A stretch of DNA of 64,000 nt from SIG452 sp045540295 (GTDB lineage: Bacteria > Bacillota > Clostridia > UMGS1840). Both the position numbers and the translations under genes were made by a program. The DNA lies in contig JAZQGY010000011.1 in the NCBI GenBank assembly GCA_045540295.1, positions 13,733 to 77,732 of the forward strand, read 5' to 3'. The notes beneath the pieces were generated by a model. The model saw nothing but the letters and a program-made list of their open reading frames with translations, was not told the origin of the DNA and did no database searches. The number at the start of each line of letters is the position of its first letter. The first letter of the stretch is position 1. Shown piece after piece: positions 8,766 to 17,341 of the stretch.

Positions 8766-9164
8766 ATGAAAAGAAGAGAATTAAGAGAACATGCCTTCAA
8801 ACTGATTTTTTCCGGCCACGACGGCGTTCTGCCGGAAGAAGGCATTGATTTTTATCTTTCGGATAATGACATCAAAGGGAAAGATGCTAAGGAACTCAGA
8901 GCTAAGGTGGAATTGGTATTTTCCAATCTTGCCAAAGTGGACGAAACCATTGCAGCTAACGTCAAGGGTTATGCTTTTGACAGAATCTCCAAGGTTTCTC
9001 TGGCGGTGCTTCGTTTAGGTGTGGCGGAAATGCTCTTTGACGAAACCGTTCCCGATGGGGTAGCCGTGTCGGAAGCAATGGCAATTGCAGAAACCTTTGA
9101 AGACGAAAAATCAAAAACCTTTGTAAACGGCGTGTTAGGTGCTGTATCCAGAGGGAAAGAATAA
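8766..9164 (+). CDS. nusB: Transcription antitermination factor NusB
   Basis: NusB binds boxA RNA with NusE (S10) and supports antitermination on rRNA operons. The 132-aa protein starts MKRRELREHAFKLIFSG, the typical N-terminal helix, and has the C-terminal helices ILRLGVAEMLF-like (AVLRLGVAEMLFDE) and FVNGVLGAVSR. Length is normal (130-150). It begins 12 bases after yqhY and ends 10 bases before xseA. Confidence 0.95.
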   Translation: MKRRELREHAFKLIFSGHDGVLPEEGIDFYLSDNDIKGKDAKELRAKVELVFSNLAKVDETIAANVKGYAFDRISKVSLAVLRLGVAEMLFDETVPDGVAVSEAMAIAETFEDEKSKTFVNGVLGAVSRGKE

Positions 9165-9174
9165 GGACTTTACT

Positions 9175-10386
9175 ATGGATGTTCTTACCATTACAGAACT
9201 GAATTTATACATTAAGGGGTTAATCGAACGGGACGGTGTGTTGCAAAACGTTACCGTGAAGGGAGAAATTTCCAACTTCAAGCATCATTCTTCAGGGCAT
9301 TTGTATCTGTCATTAAAGGATGATGGCGGAGTGATCCGTGCCGTGATGTTCCGTTTTGCCGCTCAGAAACTCCGCTTCCGTCCTGAAAACGGAATGCAGG
9401 TAATTGTGTCGGGAAAAATCTCCGTGTACGAGCGAGACGGTCAGTATCAGATTTATATTGACGAAATGATGCCGGACGGAGTCGGTGCATTGTATGTCGC
9501 TTATGAGCAATTAAAGGCACAACTGGAGCAGGAAGGCCTTTTTTCTCCTCAGTATAAAAAGCCCATTCCCAAGTATCCCGAAACTATCGGAATTGTTACT
9601 TCTCCCACCGGAGCAGCCATTCGGGATATTTTAAACATCTTGAAGCGGCGTTTCCCTTACACTAAGGTATATCTATATCCCGCATTGGTGCAAGGGGAAG
9701 GAGCCAAAGAATCCATTGTTCGTGGGCTTCGCTTTTTTGACGGAAAAGTAGACACCGTTATTACAGGACGTGGCGGCGGTTCCATTGAAGATTTGTGGGC
9801 GTTTAACGAAGAAGCGGTTGCTCGTCAGATTTTTGCGATGAAGACGCCTGTGATTTCGGCTGTGGGACATGAAACGGATTTTACCATTGCCGACTTTGTT
9901 GCCGATAAGCGGGTACCCACTCCATCAGCTGCGGCAGAGATTTCTGTTCCTTCGGGAGCGGAGCTGCAAAAGTTTCTGAAAATGGTAGACGGTCGCTTGT
10001 ATACAGCGCTTTTCGGTCAGTTGGAACGTGCGCAAAAGAACTTGCAGGTTCTTTTAGAAAAGGAAGTTTTAAAGAATCCGTTGGCAGTGTATAACATCAA
10101 GCGGATGCAGATTGATGCTTATTCCACTCAGTTGGAAAACAGCTATACGAAAAAAATGCACGGCGCAAAGGAACAGTTTGTGAAGTATGTTGCCAAACTG
10201 GATGCCTTAAGCCCGCTAAAGATTTTAAAACGAGGTTATTCTGTGGCGGAAGATGAAGGGGGAAACCCGGTATCGTCGGTTTCTGCATTTGATGTGGGAA
10301 GCCGTGTGTATGTGACGATGGCAGATGGTAAGCTGGGCTGTGACGTTACTGAAATTACAAAATCAAAGAAATCCGGAGAGGTTTAA
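9175..10386 (+). CDS. xseA: Exodeoxyribonuclease VII large subunit
   Basis: XseA is the catalytic subunit of exonuclease VII, which degrades single-stranded DNA. The 403-aa protein has the N-terminal OB-fold (ITELNLYIKGLIERDGVL..VTVKGEISNF..HSSGHLYLSLKD) and the catalytic region with TSPTGAAIRDILNI, DTVITGRGGGSIEDLWAFNEE and PVISAVGHETDFTIADFVAD. The ATG at 9175 matches the conserved start; an upstream in-frame TTG at 9139 would overlap nusB. xseB follows 3 bases after the stop. Confidence 0.96.
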   Translation: MDVLTITELNLYIKGLIERDGVLQNVTVKGEISNFKHHSSGHLYLSLKDDGGVIRAVMFRFAAQKLRFRPENGMQVIVSGKISVYERDGQYQIYIDEMMPDGVGALYVAYEQLKAQLEQEGLFSPQYKKPIPKYPETIGIVTSPTGAAIRDILNILKRRFPYTKVYLYPALVQGEGAKESIVRGLRFFDGKVDTVITGRGGGSIEDLWAFNEEAVARQIFAMKTPVISAVGHETDFTIADFVADKRVPTPSAAAEISVPSGAELQKFLKMVDGRLYTALFGQLERAQKNLQVLLEKEVLKNPLAVYNIKRMQIDAYSTQLENSYTKKMHGAKEQFVKYVAKLDALSPLKILKRGYSVAEDEGGNPVSSVSAFDVGSRVYVTMADGKLGCDVTEITKSKKSGEV

Positions 10387-10389
10387 CAT

Positions 10390-10629
10390 ATGGAAGAAAA
10401 GAAACTTACGTTTGAAGAAGGCATGAAACGTCTGGAAGAAATCGTTGTAGGTCTGGAAAAAGGTTCTGTCAGCCTGGAAGACGCCATGGAGCTTTTTACC
10501 GAAGGTACGAAACTTTCCAAAGAGTTGCAGACTATTTTAGACCGGGCAGAATCTAAAATTAAAATGATTACCGAACAGAACGGACAGGTTACTGCCGTTG
10601 ATTTTGAAACCAAAGAAACGGCGGAATAG
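10390..10629 (+). CDS. xseB: Exodeoxyribonuclease VII small subunit
   Basis: XseB is the small helical partner that assembles on XseA. The 79-aa protein shows the family pattern LTFEEGMKRLEEIVVGLE followed by SLEDAMELFTEGTKL. It starts 3 bases after xseA, so the two subunits are translationally linked. Length is normal for the family. Confidence 0.95.
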   Translation: MEEKKLTFEEGMKRLEEIVVGLEKGSVSLEDAMELFTEGTKLSKELQTILDRAESKIKMITEQNGQVTAVDFETKETAE

Positions 10630-10633
10630 TTTT

Positions 10634-11521
10634 ATGAAAATGAAAATTCAAGCAAAAGCCAATCTGGTGGAGGAGTTTTTGCGGCAGGAGCTGTCAGAAG
10701 CATCCTACCAGGAAAATCTTCGCCAAATCATGGAATATGCAATTACCAACGGTGGCAAGCGTCTTCGACCTGTGTTACTGGTAAGCACTTATGAGTTATT
10801 TTGTGATGACATCAAAAAAGCACTTCCTTATGCGGCAGCGTTGGAGATGATTCATTCCTATTCTTTGGTGCATGATGATTTGCCCAGTATGGATAATGAC
10901 GATTTGCGTCGTGGAAAACCAACCTGCCACAAACAGTTTTCCGAATATGGAGCAATTTTAGCAGGAGACGCACTTTTAAACTTAAGCTTTGAAACTATGC
11001 TCCGTTATGCAGGCAATTTTCCGTTGGAAATTGCAATCCGTGCAATGGCATACATTACCAATGCATCCGGGGCAAAAGGAATGTGTGCCGGGCAGATGAC
11101 CGACATGGAGCAGTCTGTTACCGATTTCGATGCTCTTTGTGAAATGTACCGCAAAAAAACCGGAGCTTTATTAAAAGCGGCGGTGGTAACCGGTGGTATT
11201 TTAGGCGGTGCATCAGAGGAAATCATTGTAATTTTGGAACGGTATGCGGATCTTGTGGGGCTAATTTTCCAGATTAAAGATGATATTTTAGATGTGGAGT
11301 CCGATGAGGCTACCTTGGGAAAACCCGTACTCAGTGACCAAAAGAACCAAAAAATTACCTTTGTTTCCCAGTATGGTATTAAGCGTTGCCGTGAACTGAT
11401 GGCGGAATATGAAAAAACTGCTTTGGAATGCTTATCCTGCGTGGAAAAGCTGTTAGACAGAGAAGGCGTTTGCAGTTTTTTGGCAGAACTGACCGTCTAT
11501 ATGGCGAACCGAATCAACTAA
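10634..11521 (+). CDS. ispA: Polyprenyl synthetase (farnesyl diphosphate synthase type)
   Basis: IspA condenses isopentenyl and dimethylallyl diphosphate to farnesyl or geranylgeranyl diphosphate. The 295-aa protein has GGKRLRPVLL (residues about 41-50), the first aspartate-rich motif HDDLPSMDNDDLRRGKPT and the second motif FQIKDDILDV. Length is normal. The ATG at 10634 lies 4 bases after the xseB stop. Position next to xseB and upstream of dxs is the classical isoprenoid operon order in Bacillota. Confidence 0.95.
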   Translation: MKMKIQAKANLVEEFLRQELSEASYQENLRQIMEYAITNGGKRLRPVLLVSTYELFCDDIKKALPYAAALEMIHSYSLVHDDLPSMDNDDLRRGKPTCHKQFSEYGAILAGDALLNLSFETMLRYAGNFPLEIAIRAMAYITNASGAKGMCAGQMTDMEQSVTDFDALCEMYRKKTGALLKAAVVTGGILGGASEEIIVILERYADLVGLIFQIKDDILDVESDEATLGKPVLSDQKNQKITFVSQYGIKRCRELMAEYEKTALECLSCVEKLLDREGVCSFLAELTVYMANRIN

Positions 11522-11542
11522 AACATGCGGGAGGAAATCTCT

Positions 11543-11989
11543 ATGCATAATTTTGGAGATGTTTTTCAAAATAGAATTTTACTTGCATCATTAGTGTCAT
11601 GCTTATTGGCGCAGGTCTTAAAAATATTATTTCACAAATTTATGAAGAAGGAGTGGGATGTAACCCGTTGCATCGGGTCGGGCGGTATGCCAAGCTCCCA
11701 TTCGTCTTCTGTTTGTACGTTGGCAACCTGCATTGGTATTGAATACGGATTTGCAAGTTCGTTATTTGCCATTGTGGTGGTGTTCTCCTTGATTGTGATG
11801 TATGATGCAGCAGGTGTGAGAAAAGCAGCGGGAGAACAAGCTAAAATCTTAAACAGAATTATTAAAAAATTTGAACATCAGGAATTCCAGATTGATAAAG
11901 AACTCAAAGAATTTATCGGTCACACCAAGCCGGAAGTTTGGGCAGGTGCGGCACTTGGGATTCTGATTGGAATTTTGTTTTATTTATAA
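11543..11989 (+). CDS. Divergent PAP2 (DUF212, YuiD-like) membrane protein
   Basis: A 148-aa membrane protein of the DUF212 / divergent PAP2 family, often annotated as acid phosphatase / vanadium-dependent haloperoxidase related. It carries SGGMPSSHSSSVCTLA (residues 44-59) and the C-terminal GHTKPEVWAGAALGILIG, the two hallmarks of the family, with three to four hydrophobic segments. The phosphatase function is uncertain. I choose ATG 11543 because CGGGAGG lies just upstream; an ATG at 11525 would overlap that site. It lies directly upstream of the OLE RNA, an arrangement that suggests a polyprenyl-phosphate or membrane role shared with ispA and dxs. Confidence 0.88.
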   Translation: MHNFGDVFQNRILLASLVSCLLAQVLKILFHKFMKKEWDVTRCIGSGGMPSSHSSSVCTLATCIGIEYGFASSLFAIVVVFSLIVMYDAAGVRKAAGEQAKILNRIIKKFEHQEFQIDKELKEFIGHTKPEVWAGAALGILIGILFYL

Positions 11990-11994
11990 TCGCA

Positions 11995-12592
11995 TAAACT
12001 GTGGCGCTGTATTCTAGTCAACTATGCACTATCGAGGGCGGGGCTAAAAATCCGCTAAAGAGCATATCGATGAAGTTCCTTGTGTTTGCTTTGGACGCCC
12101 AGTCCGGGGTGGATGCTGGGAGTTAAGGTTATGGGGCAACTGCTAATGGCATAGCGGTGGAAACCCTATTTCCGTGGAGACCTGTTCTCGTGGTCGGCAG
12201 TTACTGCAATCAAAAAACGATGTAATTGTCAGCTACGGCTCAGGATTAAACCTGCAATTGCGGTATGATACCAAAGTAGAGTGCTGTGTGCAGAGTAGCT
12301 TGCCTTGAAGCGAGCAGCAGGGGAGATCCGGATCAGACTGTTTTTGGGAATGGCCATTCTCGGAGGAGTTATTGCCGATTGAAACTCTGTTTGCCAAAAA
12401 GGATTAGGTATTGCAAATGTTGTATGGGAAAACCACTAGACAGAATAGAGTCGGAGGATTGCAGTGCGGACTCAGTGGCGATCGAGTGCAGCAGATAGGC
12501 AACTGTGCTGAAAGTGTTTTAAAGAGAAATCGCTCTATTGGCGACAAGGAGTAGCACTTTGGGAAATCCAACTCGACCTAAGCCGCAGAATT
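11995..12592 (+). ncRNA. ole: OLE RNA (ornate, large, extremophilic RNA)
   Basis: A ~590-nt gene-free stretch, more G-rich than its surroundings, lies exactly where OLE RNA lies in alkaliphilic Bacillus: after nusB-xseA-xseB-ispA and before the OLE-associated membrane protein gene and dxs. Length matches the roughly 600-nt OLE class. Pairings visible by eye include a closing helix 11999-12005 with 12582-12588 (one G-U), a hairpin 12139-12145/12152-12158, CAGG/CCTG at 12241-12254 and GGTA/TACC at 12262-12272. OLE forms a membrane-associated ribonucleoprotein with OapA and supports tolerance to ethanol, cold and magnesium stress in Halalkalibacterium (Bacillus) halodurans. No promoter is evident directly upstream, so it is probably processed from the operon transcript. 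Ends are approximate; a match to Rfam OLE would settle it. Confidence 0.88.
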
Positions 12593-12649
12593 TACTCCGA
12601 TTCTGCCACGTTTACTTTTAAATTGTAAAACAGACCCGTCCATCTGTTT

Positions 12650-13125
12650 CCTGTGGATAAATTTTCAGTTATAGCGTGCGAAAATGCTTGGGAATACACA
12701 AAGTATTCCCTGTGCTTTTCACCCACTCTTACAAGAAAATTTATTCCACAATAACCAAATGTCCGAATCTGTTTTACAATTTTGAAAATACTTGATAAAA
12801 GGCTGAATTTTTGTGGAAAAATTCTTAGCGATAGCGTGCGAAAATGCTCGAGAATACACAAAGTATTCCTTGTGCTTTTCACCCACTCTTACAAGAAAAT
12901 TTATTCCACAATAACCAAATGTCCGAATCTGTTTTACAATTTTGAAAATACTTGATAAAAGGCTGAATTTTTGTGGAAAAATTCTTAGCGATAGCGTGCG
13001 AAAATGCTCGGGAATACACAAAGTATTCCCTGTGCTTTTCATCCACTCTTACAAGAAAATTTATTCCACAATAACCAAATGTCCAATTTCATTTTATAAT
13101 TTTGGCGCATTTGATAGCGATTACA
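12650..13125 (+). repeat. Three tandem 160-bp direct repeats between OLE RNA and oapA
   Basis: The sequence ATAGCGTGCGAAAATGCT recurs at 12671, 12831 and 12991, giving an exact 160-bp period. Copies 2 and 3 are nearly identical; copy 1 is truncated at its left end and copy 3 diverges after about 13093. Each unit can form two hairpins: GGGAATAC/GTATTCCC (with an outer GAAAA/TTTTC stem) and TTCCACAA (12744-12751, 12904-12911) with TTGTGGAA (12811-12818, 12971-12978). No convincing coding frame runs through them. In this orientation they would lie in the transcript between the OLE RNA and oapA. Confidence 0.9.
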
Positions 13126-13181
13126 AATTACAAAACTGATTTTAATATATTTGACAGAAATTACAAAAAACGGAGTACATT

Positions 13182-13799
13182 ATGGAATCCAATAAAAAAG
13201 AAGATATTCCCAAACCGAAGAAAAAGGCGGTAAGCTGGGCCGTGAAAGCCACGGTGATTACTTTTTTTATTTCCTTTTTCTTAGGTGTTTTTGCGGATAT
13301 TTTATCCAAAAACTTAAGCTTTGTTCCTGCTCTTTTGGTGCTTGTTTTCATCATTTTGGTTGGCATTATTGCAGATATGGCAGGGATTGCCATTGCAACT
13401 GCGGATGAAAAAACCTTAAATGCTATGGCTGCCAGAAAAATGTGTGGTGCAAAAGAAGCGTTATCCCTTTTAAAAAGTGCAGAAAAAGCAACCAGTATTT
13501 TTAATGATGTGATTGGAGATATTGCGGGGATCATCAGTGGTGCCACCGGTGCTACCATTGGCGTGTATGTCATCCGTATGCTGGGAGATGTGATTTCCTC
13601 CGGCAATGCTCAATTTGGAGAATTGATTACACTTAGTATTCTGTCTGCTCTTATTGCTTCCTTAACGGTTGGCGGTAAGGCAGCGGGGAAAAAATATGCG
13701 ATTAAAAATGCGGAAAAAATTGTGTATCTGGTTGGCAGAGTGGCACATTTTTGCAAGCGGATTACCAAGGTGAAGAATTGGTTTCGAAAAGAACGTTAA
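13182..13799 (+). CDS. oapA: OLE-associated membrane protein OapA
   Basis: This 205-aa protein has a basic N terminus (KKAVSWAVKA), hydrophobic segments at about 20-40, 43-65, 108-132 and 145-165, and a basic C terminus (KRITKVKNWFRKER), as expected of a membrane protein that binds RNA. It carries a D-x-x-x-D motif in NDVIGDIAGIISG (about residue 108) and GIIADMAGIAIATADE (about residue 62), features I associate with OapA, the ~200-aa protein required for membrane localisation of OLE RNA. Position between the OLE RNA and dxs supports this strongly. It is separated from the OLE RNA by tandem repeats. Assignment rests on synteny, length and motif rather than an alignment. Confidence 0.85.
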   Translation: MESNKKEDIPKPKKKAVSWAVKATVITFFISFFLGVFADILSKNLSFVPALLVLVFIILVGIIADMAGIAIATADEKTLNAMAARKMCGAKEALSLLKSAEKATSIFNDVIGDIAGIISGATGATIGVYVIRMLGDVISSGNAQFGELITLSILSALIASLTVGGKAAGKKYAIKNAEKIVYLVGRVAHFCKRITKVKNWFRKER

Positions 13800-13830
13800 T
13801 TCATAACGATATAAACACGAGGGAACAAAC

Positions 13831-15687
13831 GTGACACATCAATCTTTATTTGACAAACTGAATGATTATCAGAATTTAAAAGAAATGCCGATTTCTGAGC
13901 TTCAGACACTTTGTGACGAAATCCGCAGTTTCTTAATTGATTCTGTTTCTGAAACCGGAGGGCATCTGGCTTCTAATTTGGGTGCTGTTGAGCTGACGGT
14001 TGCACTACACAGAGAGTTTTCGTTTCCCAAGGATAAACTGATTTTTGATGTTGGTCATCAGAGTTATGTTCATAAAATTTTAACGGGGCGCGGCGAGGAC
14101 TTTGTCCACCTCAGAAAGCTTGGCGGAATTTCCGGATTCCCCAAAACTACTGAAAGTGAATTTGATACTTTTCATTCCGGCCATAGTTCCAATTCCATTT
14201 CTGTGGCACTGGGCTTAAAACGGGGACTGGAGCAGCAGGGAGATTCTTCCCATGTAATTGCCATGATTGGAGACGGTGCGTTAACCGGCGGTATGGCAAT
14301 TGAGGCGATGAACGATGCCGGCAGAGAAAAGAACAATATTATCGTGGTGCTAAACGATAATGAAATGAGTATTTCCGAGAATGTGGGCAGTATTGCCCGT
14401 CATCTTGCCAAAATGCGGACAAGTCCCATTTATCTTCGTACCAAAGGCGGAGTTTCTACTTTCTTCTCGAAAATTCCCTGGATTGGAAAAGGATTATATA
14501 AATTCATCTCCACCTTTAAAGCGGCATTTCGCAATATGATTATCGGAGATAACATTTTTGAAGAGCTTGGTTTTTACTATGCCGGTCCCTTTGACGGGCA
14601 TAATCTCAAAGGCCTTTGCAAGGTGTTCAGCCAGTTAAAAGATATTGATAAGCCTATTGTGATTCATGTGATGACGAAAAAAGGGAAGGGATACCTTCCG
14701 GCAGAACAACGTCCTGATTTATTCCATGGAATCAAAGGCTTTGACGTGGAAACAGGGATTCCCACTCCTTCCGGCAAAAACTTCTCCTGTGCTTTTGGTG
14801 AAGCAATGGTGGAACTGGGCGAAACCGACAAAAAGATTGTGGCAATTACCGCTGCAATGCCGGACGGAACCGGTTTGACCGGTTTTCGTGATAAGTATCC
14901 CGACCGTTATTATGATGTGGCGATTGCCGAGGCCCACGGTGCAGGATTGTCTGCCGGACTTGCTATTTCCGGAATGGTTCCTGTGTTTGCGGTGTATTCA
15001 TCGTTTTTGCAGCGTGCTTATGACCAGATGATTACCGATGTTTGCGGTATGAATCTGCATTGTGTATTTGCAGTAGACCGTTCAGGAATTGTTGGGGAAG
15101 ATGGGGAAACCCATCAGGGAATTTTTGATATTTCCTACCTCACTTCCATGCCCAATATGACTGTGTTTTCTCCTGCAACCTACAATGACCTTCGTTTTAT
15201 GCTGAAGGAGGCAACCCAAGATTACAATTCTCCTTGTGCTATCCGTTATCCCAGAGGCAGCGAATCCCAAGATGTCTGTGCGTTGGAGCAGCCTTATGAA
15301 AAAGGAAAAGCCCAGGTTTTAGTGGAAGGAAAACACGTTTCCATTTTATGTGACGGTTCCATGGTATCAGAAGGATTGAAGGCAACCAAACTGTTAGCAG
15401 AACTTGGCGTTTCGGCAGAGCTTATTAATCTTCGCTATCTGAAACCTTTAGACTGGGAAACCATTGGTAGTTCCTTAATGAAAACCAAGCGTGGTGTGGT
15501 GATGGAGAATGCCTGCCGAAGCGGTGGCATTTATTCCATGCTGACGGGTGCAACCACCGTACCGTTGCTGTCGGTTTCGGTGCCTGACTGTTATGTTCCT
15601 CACGGTAAAGTGGAGGAATTATACAAAATGTTCCAGATGGATGGCGAAAGCGTTGCAAAAAGAATTATGGAGGAATTTTTCCGTTGA
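13831..15687 (+). CDS. dxs: 1-deoxy-D-xylulose-5-phosphate synthase
   Basis: Dxs condenses pyruvate and glyceraldehyde 3-phosphate, using thiamine diphosphate, in the first step of the MEP isoprenoid pathway. The 618-aa protein has SNLGAVELTVALHREF, FDVGHQSYVHKILTGR, the TPP motif GDGALTGGMAIEAMNDAG and the transketolase pyrimidine region EAHGAGLSAGLA. Length is normal (610-640). It starts with GTG at 13831, preceded by GAGGG. The stop overlaps the tlyA start. Together with ispA it brackets the OLE locus. Confidence 0.97.
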   Translation: MTHQSLFDKLNDYQNLKEMPISELQTLCDEIRSFLIDSVSETGGHLASNLGAVELTVALHREFSFPKDKLIFDVGHQSYVHKILTGRGEDFVHLRKLGGISGFPKTTESEFDTFHSGHSSNSISVALGLKRGLEQQGDSSHVIAMIGDGALTGGMAIEAMNDAGREKNNIIVVLNDNEMSISENVGSIARHLAKMRTSPIYLRTKGGVSTFFSKIPWIGKGLYKFISTFKAAFRNMIIGDNIFEELGFYYAGPFDGHNLKGLCKVFSQLKDIDKPIVIHVMTKKGKGYLPAEQRPDLFHGIKGFDVETGIPTPSGKNFSCAFGEAMVELGETDKKIVAITAAMPDGTGLTGFRDKYPDRYYDVAIAEAHGAGLSAGLAISGMVPVFAVYSSFLQRAYDQMITDVCGMNLHCVFAVDRSGIVGEDGETHQGIFDISYLTSMPNMTVFSPATYNDLRFMLKEATQDYNSPCAIRYPRGSESQDVCALEQPYEKGKAQVLVEGKHVSILCDGSMVSEGLKATKLLAELGVSAELINLRYLKPLDWETIGSSLMKTKRGVVMENACRSGGIYSMLTGATTVPLLSVSVPDCYVPHGKVEELYKMFQMDGESVAKRIMEEFFR

Positions 15688-16481
15688 AAATAAGACTGGA
15701 TGTTGCCCTGACAGAGCAGGGACTTGCTCCTTCCCGGGAAAAGGCGAAGGCACTCATTATGGCAGGTCAGGTATATGTGGACGGGCAAAAAGCATATAAA
15801 GCCGGAGAAATGATTGAGGATTCCCAAAGCCTTACGGTGAAAGAGGAATTGCCTTTTGTGTCCCGTGGCGGCTACAAGCTGGATAAGGGAATCAAAGTCT
15901 TCGGTATCAATTTAGAAGACAAAGTTTGTGTTGATATCGGTGCATCTACAGGAGGTTTTACCGATTGTATGCTGCAAAACGGTGCAAAGCGTGTGTATGC
16001 AGTAGATGTGGGATACGGTCAGTTGGATTGGAAGCTTCGCAGTGATGACCGTGTGGTAGTGTTAGAGCGTACCAACGCCCGATATTTAACCGAAGAACAA
16101 ATTCCTGAGCGTGCAGACTTTTTATCTGCAGATGTGGCGTTTATTTCCTTAAACACTGCACTTTCCACAGCAGTGGATTTGCTTAGCGATTCTGCGGAGC
16201 TGATGGTGTTAATCAAGCCTCAGTTTGAAGCAGGCAGAGAATTTGTTGGAAAAAAAGGCGTGGTGAAAGACAAAAAAGTTCATCACGATGTGATTGTAAA
16301 AGTTTGTGAACAGATGATTGCTAAAGGGCTGACATTACTGGATCTGGATTTTTCTCCTATCAAGGGCCCTGAAGGTAATATTGAATACTTACTCTATATG
16401 ACAAAACGGCAGGAAGTATCTATGGATTATCTTGCCAAAGCAAAAGAAATTACCGAAGCATCTCATACCACATTGGATTAA
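15684..16481 (+). CDS. tlyA: TlyA family rRNA 2'-O-methyltransferase / hemolysin-like
   Basis: TlyA proteins combine an S4 RNA-binding domain (residues about 1-60, RLDVALTEQGLAPSREKAKALI) with an RrmJ-type methyltransferase domain (VCVDIGASTGGFTDCMLQNGAKRVYAVDVGYGQL, residues about 80-115). In actinobacteria TlyA methylates 16S and 23S rRNA; the Bacillus homologue YqxC is less well defined. The TTG start at 15684 overlaps the dxs stop in the sequence TTGA, so translation is coupled. The dxs-tlyA-nadK-argR-recN order is common in clostridia. Confidence 0.93.
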   Translation: MKIRLDVALTEQGLAPSREKAKALIMAGQVYVDGQKAYKAGEMIEDSQSLTVKEELPFVSRGGYKLDKGIKVFGINLEDKVCVDIGASTGGFTDCMLQNGAKRVYAVDVGYGQLDWKLRSDDRVVVLERTNARYLTEEQIPERADFLSADVAFISLNTALSTAVDLLSDSAELMVLIKPQFEAGREFVGKKGVVKDKKVHHDVIVKVCEQMIAKGLTLLDLDFSPIKGPEGNIEYLLYMTKRQEVSMDYLAKAKEITEASHTTLD

Positions 16482-16494
16482 ACCGAGGGATTTT

Positions 16495-17325
16495 ATGAAC
16501 ATAGGAATTATCATCGGAAAAACGAATATTGCATCTTCCGTGATTACACGGCTGGTTTCACTGTTGGAGAAACACGATGCCCGTGTTTATTTTCCGTCTG
16601 ATAGCGGACTGGGAGCTTTTGGCACGGTTCTTTCTACCGAAGAATTTTACAAAACTGTGGAAATGGTGATTGTATTAGGCGGTGACGGAACGCTTTTGCG
16701 GGTTTCTCAATCTGCATCCCGGTACGGAACTCCTATTTTAGGAATCAACTTCGGAAGAGTAGGTCTGTTAACTGATTTAGAGCAGACCGAGCTGGATTTG
16801 GTCAGCCGTATTTTTACGGGAGACTATTCCATTGACGAGCGGATGATGTTAACTGCTGTTGTTACCGATGACGGTGGTGAAAAATACCGTTTTTCAGCAT
16901 TGAATGAAATTGCATTGTCCCGTGGTAATTTTGCCAAAATGCTGGAGATGGACTTATATATTGACGGTGCTATCTGCACCCCTATTCGTGCGGACGGGTT
17001 AATCGTATCCACCCCTACCGGTTCTACAGCATATTCCTTATCTGCAGGCGGTGCGGTGATTGATCCTCTGGCAGAAGCTTTTGCTGTAACGCCGATCTGT
17101 CCTCACACCTTAAACATTCGCCCTATGGTGATTTGCAAAAACCGAACCATTACCATTAAGCAAAAAGAAGGCACTGAAAATGTTTCGTTTTTATCTTATG
17201 ACGGAAATGAAGCGGTAACCGTAAATCCCGGAATGGAAATTACCATCCGTTTATCGGAGCACACCACCAAGTTGGTTCGGATTGTAAACAGAAATTTTTA
17301 TTCTGTACTGAAAGATAAACTCTAA
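16495..17325 (+). CDS. nadK: NAD kinase
   Basis: NadK phosphorylates NAD to NADP. The 276-aa protein carries the GGDGTLLR motif near residue 64, NFGRVGLLTD near residue 83 and the substrate-binding stretch RADGLIVSTPTGSTAYSLSAGG near residue 163. The ATG at 16495 follows GAGGGA; a longer in-frame start would overlap tlyA. Length is normal for bacterial NAD kinases. Confidence 0.96.
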   Translation: MNIGIIIGKTNIASSVITRLVSLLEKHDARVYFPSDSGLGAFGTVLSTEEFYKTVEMVIVLGGDGTLLRVSQSASRYGTPILGINFGRVGLLTDLEQTELDLVSRIFTGDYSIDERMMLTAVVTDDGGEKYRFSALNEIALSRGNFAKMLEMDLYIDGAICTPIRADGLIVSTPTGSTAYSLSAGGAVIDPLAEAFAVTPICPHTLNIRPMVICKNRTITIKQKEGTENVSFLSYDGNEAVTVNPGMEITIRLSEHTTKLVRIVNRNFYSVLKDKL

Positions 17326-17341
17326 GAAAGAAGAGATTACG

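Noticed and set aside
12286..12498. Plus-strand 70-aa frame inside the OLE RNA
   Set aside because: Cys/Arg-rich nonsense-like sequence with no ribosome-binding site, inside a structured non-coding RNA.
12592..13042. Two overlapping minus-strand frames of about 100 aa in the 160-bp repeats
   Set aside because: They exist only because the repeated unit lacks stops in those frames; their sequences repeat each other, have no ribosome-binding site and do not look like protein.
12650..13125. CRISPR array
   Set aside because: The repeating unit is 160 bp with no separate spacers, and no cas gene is near.
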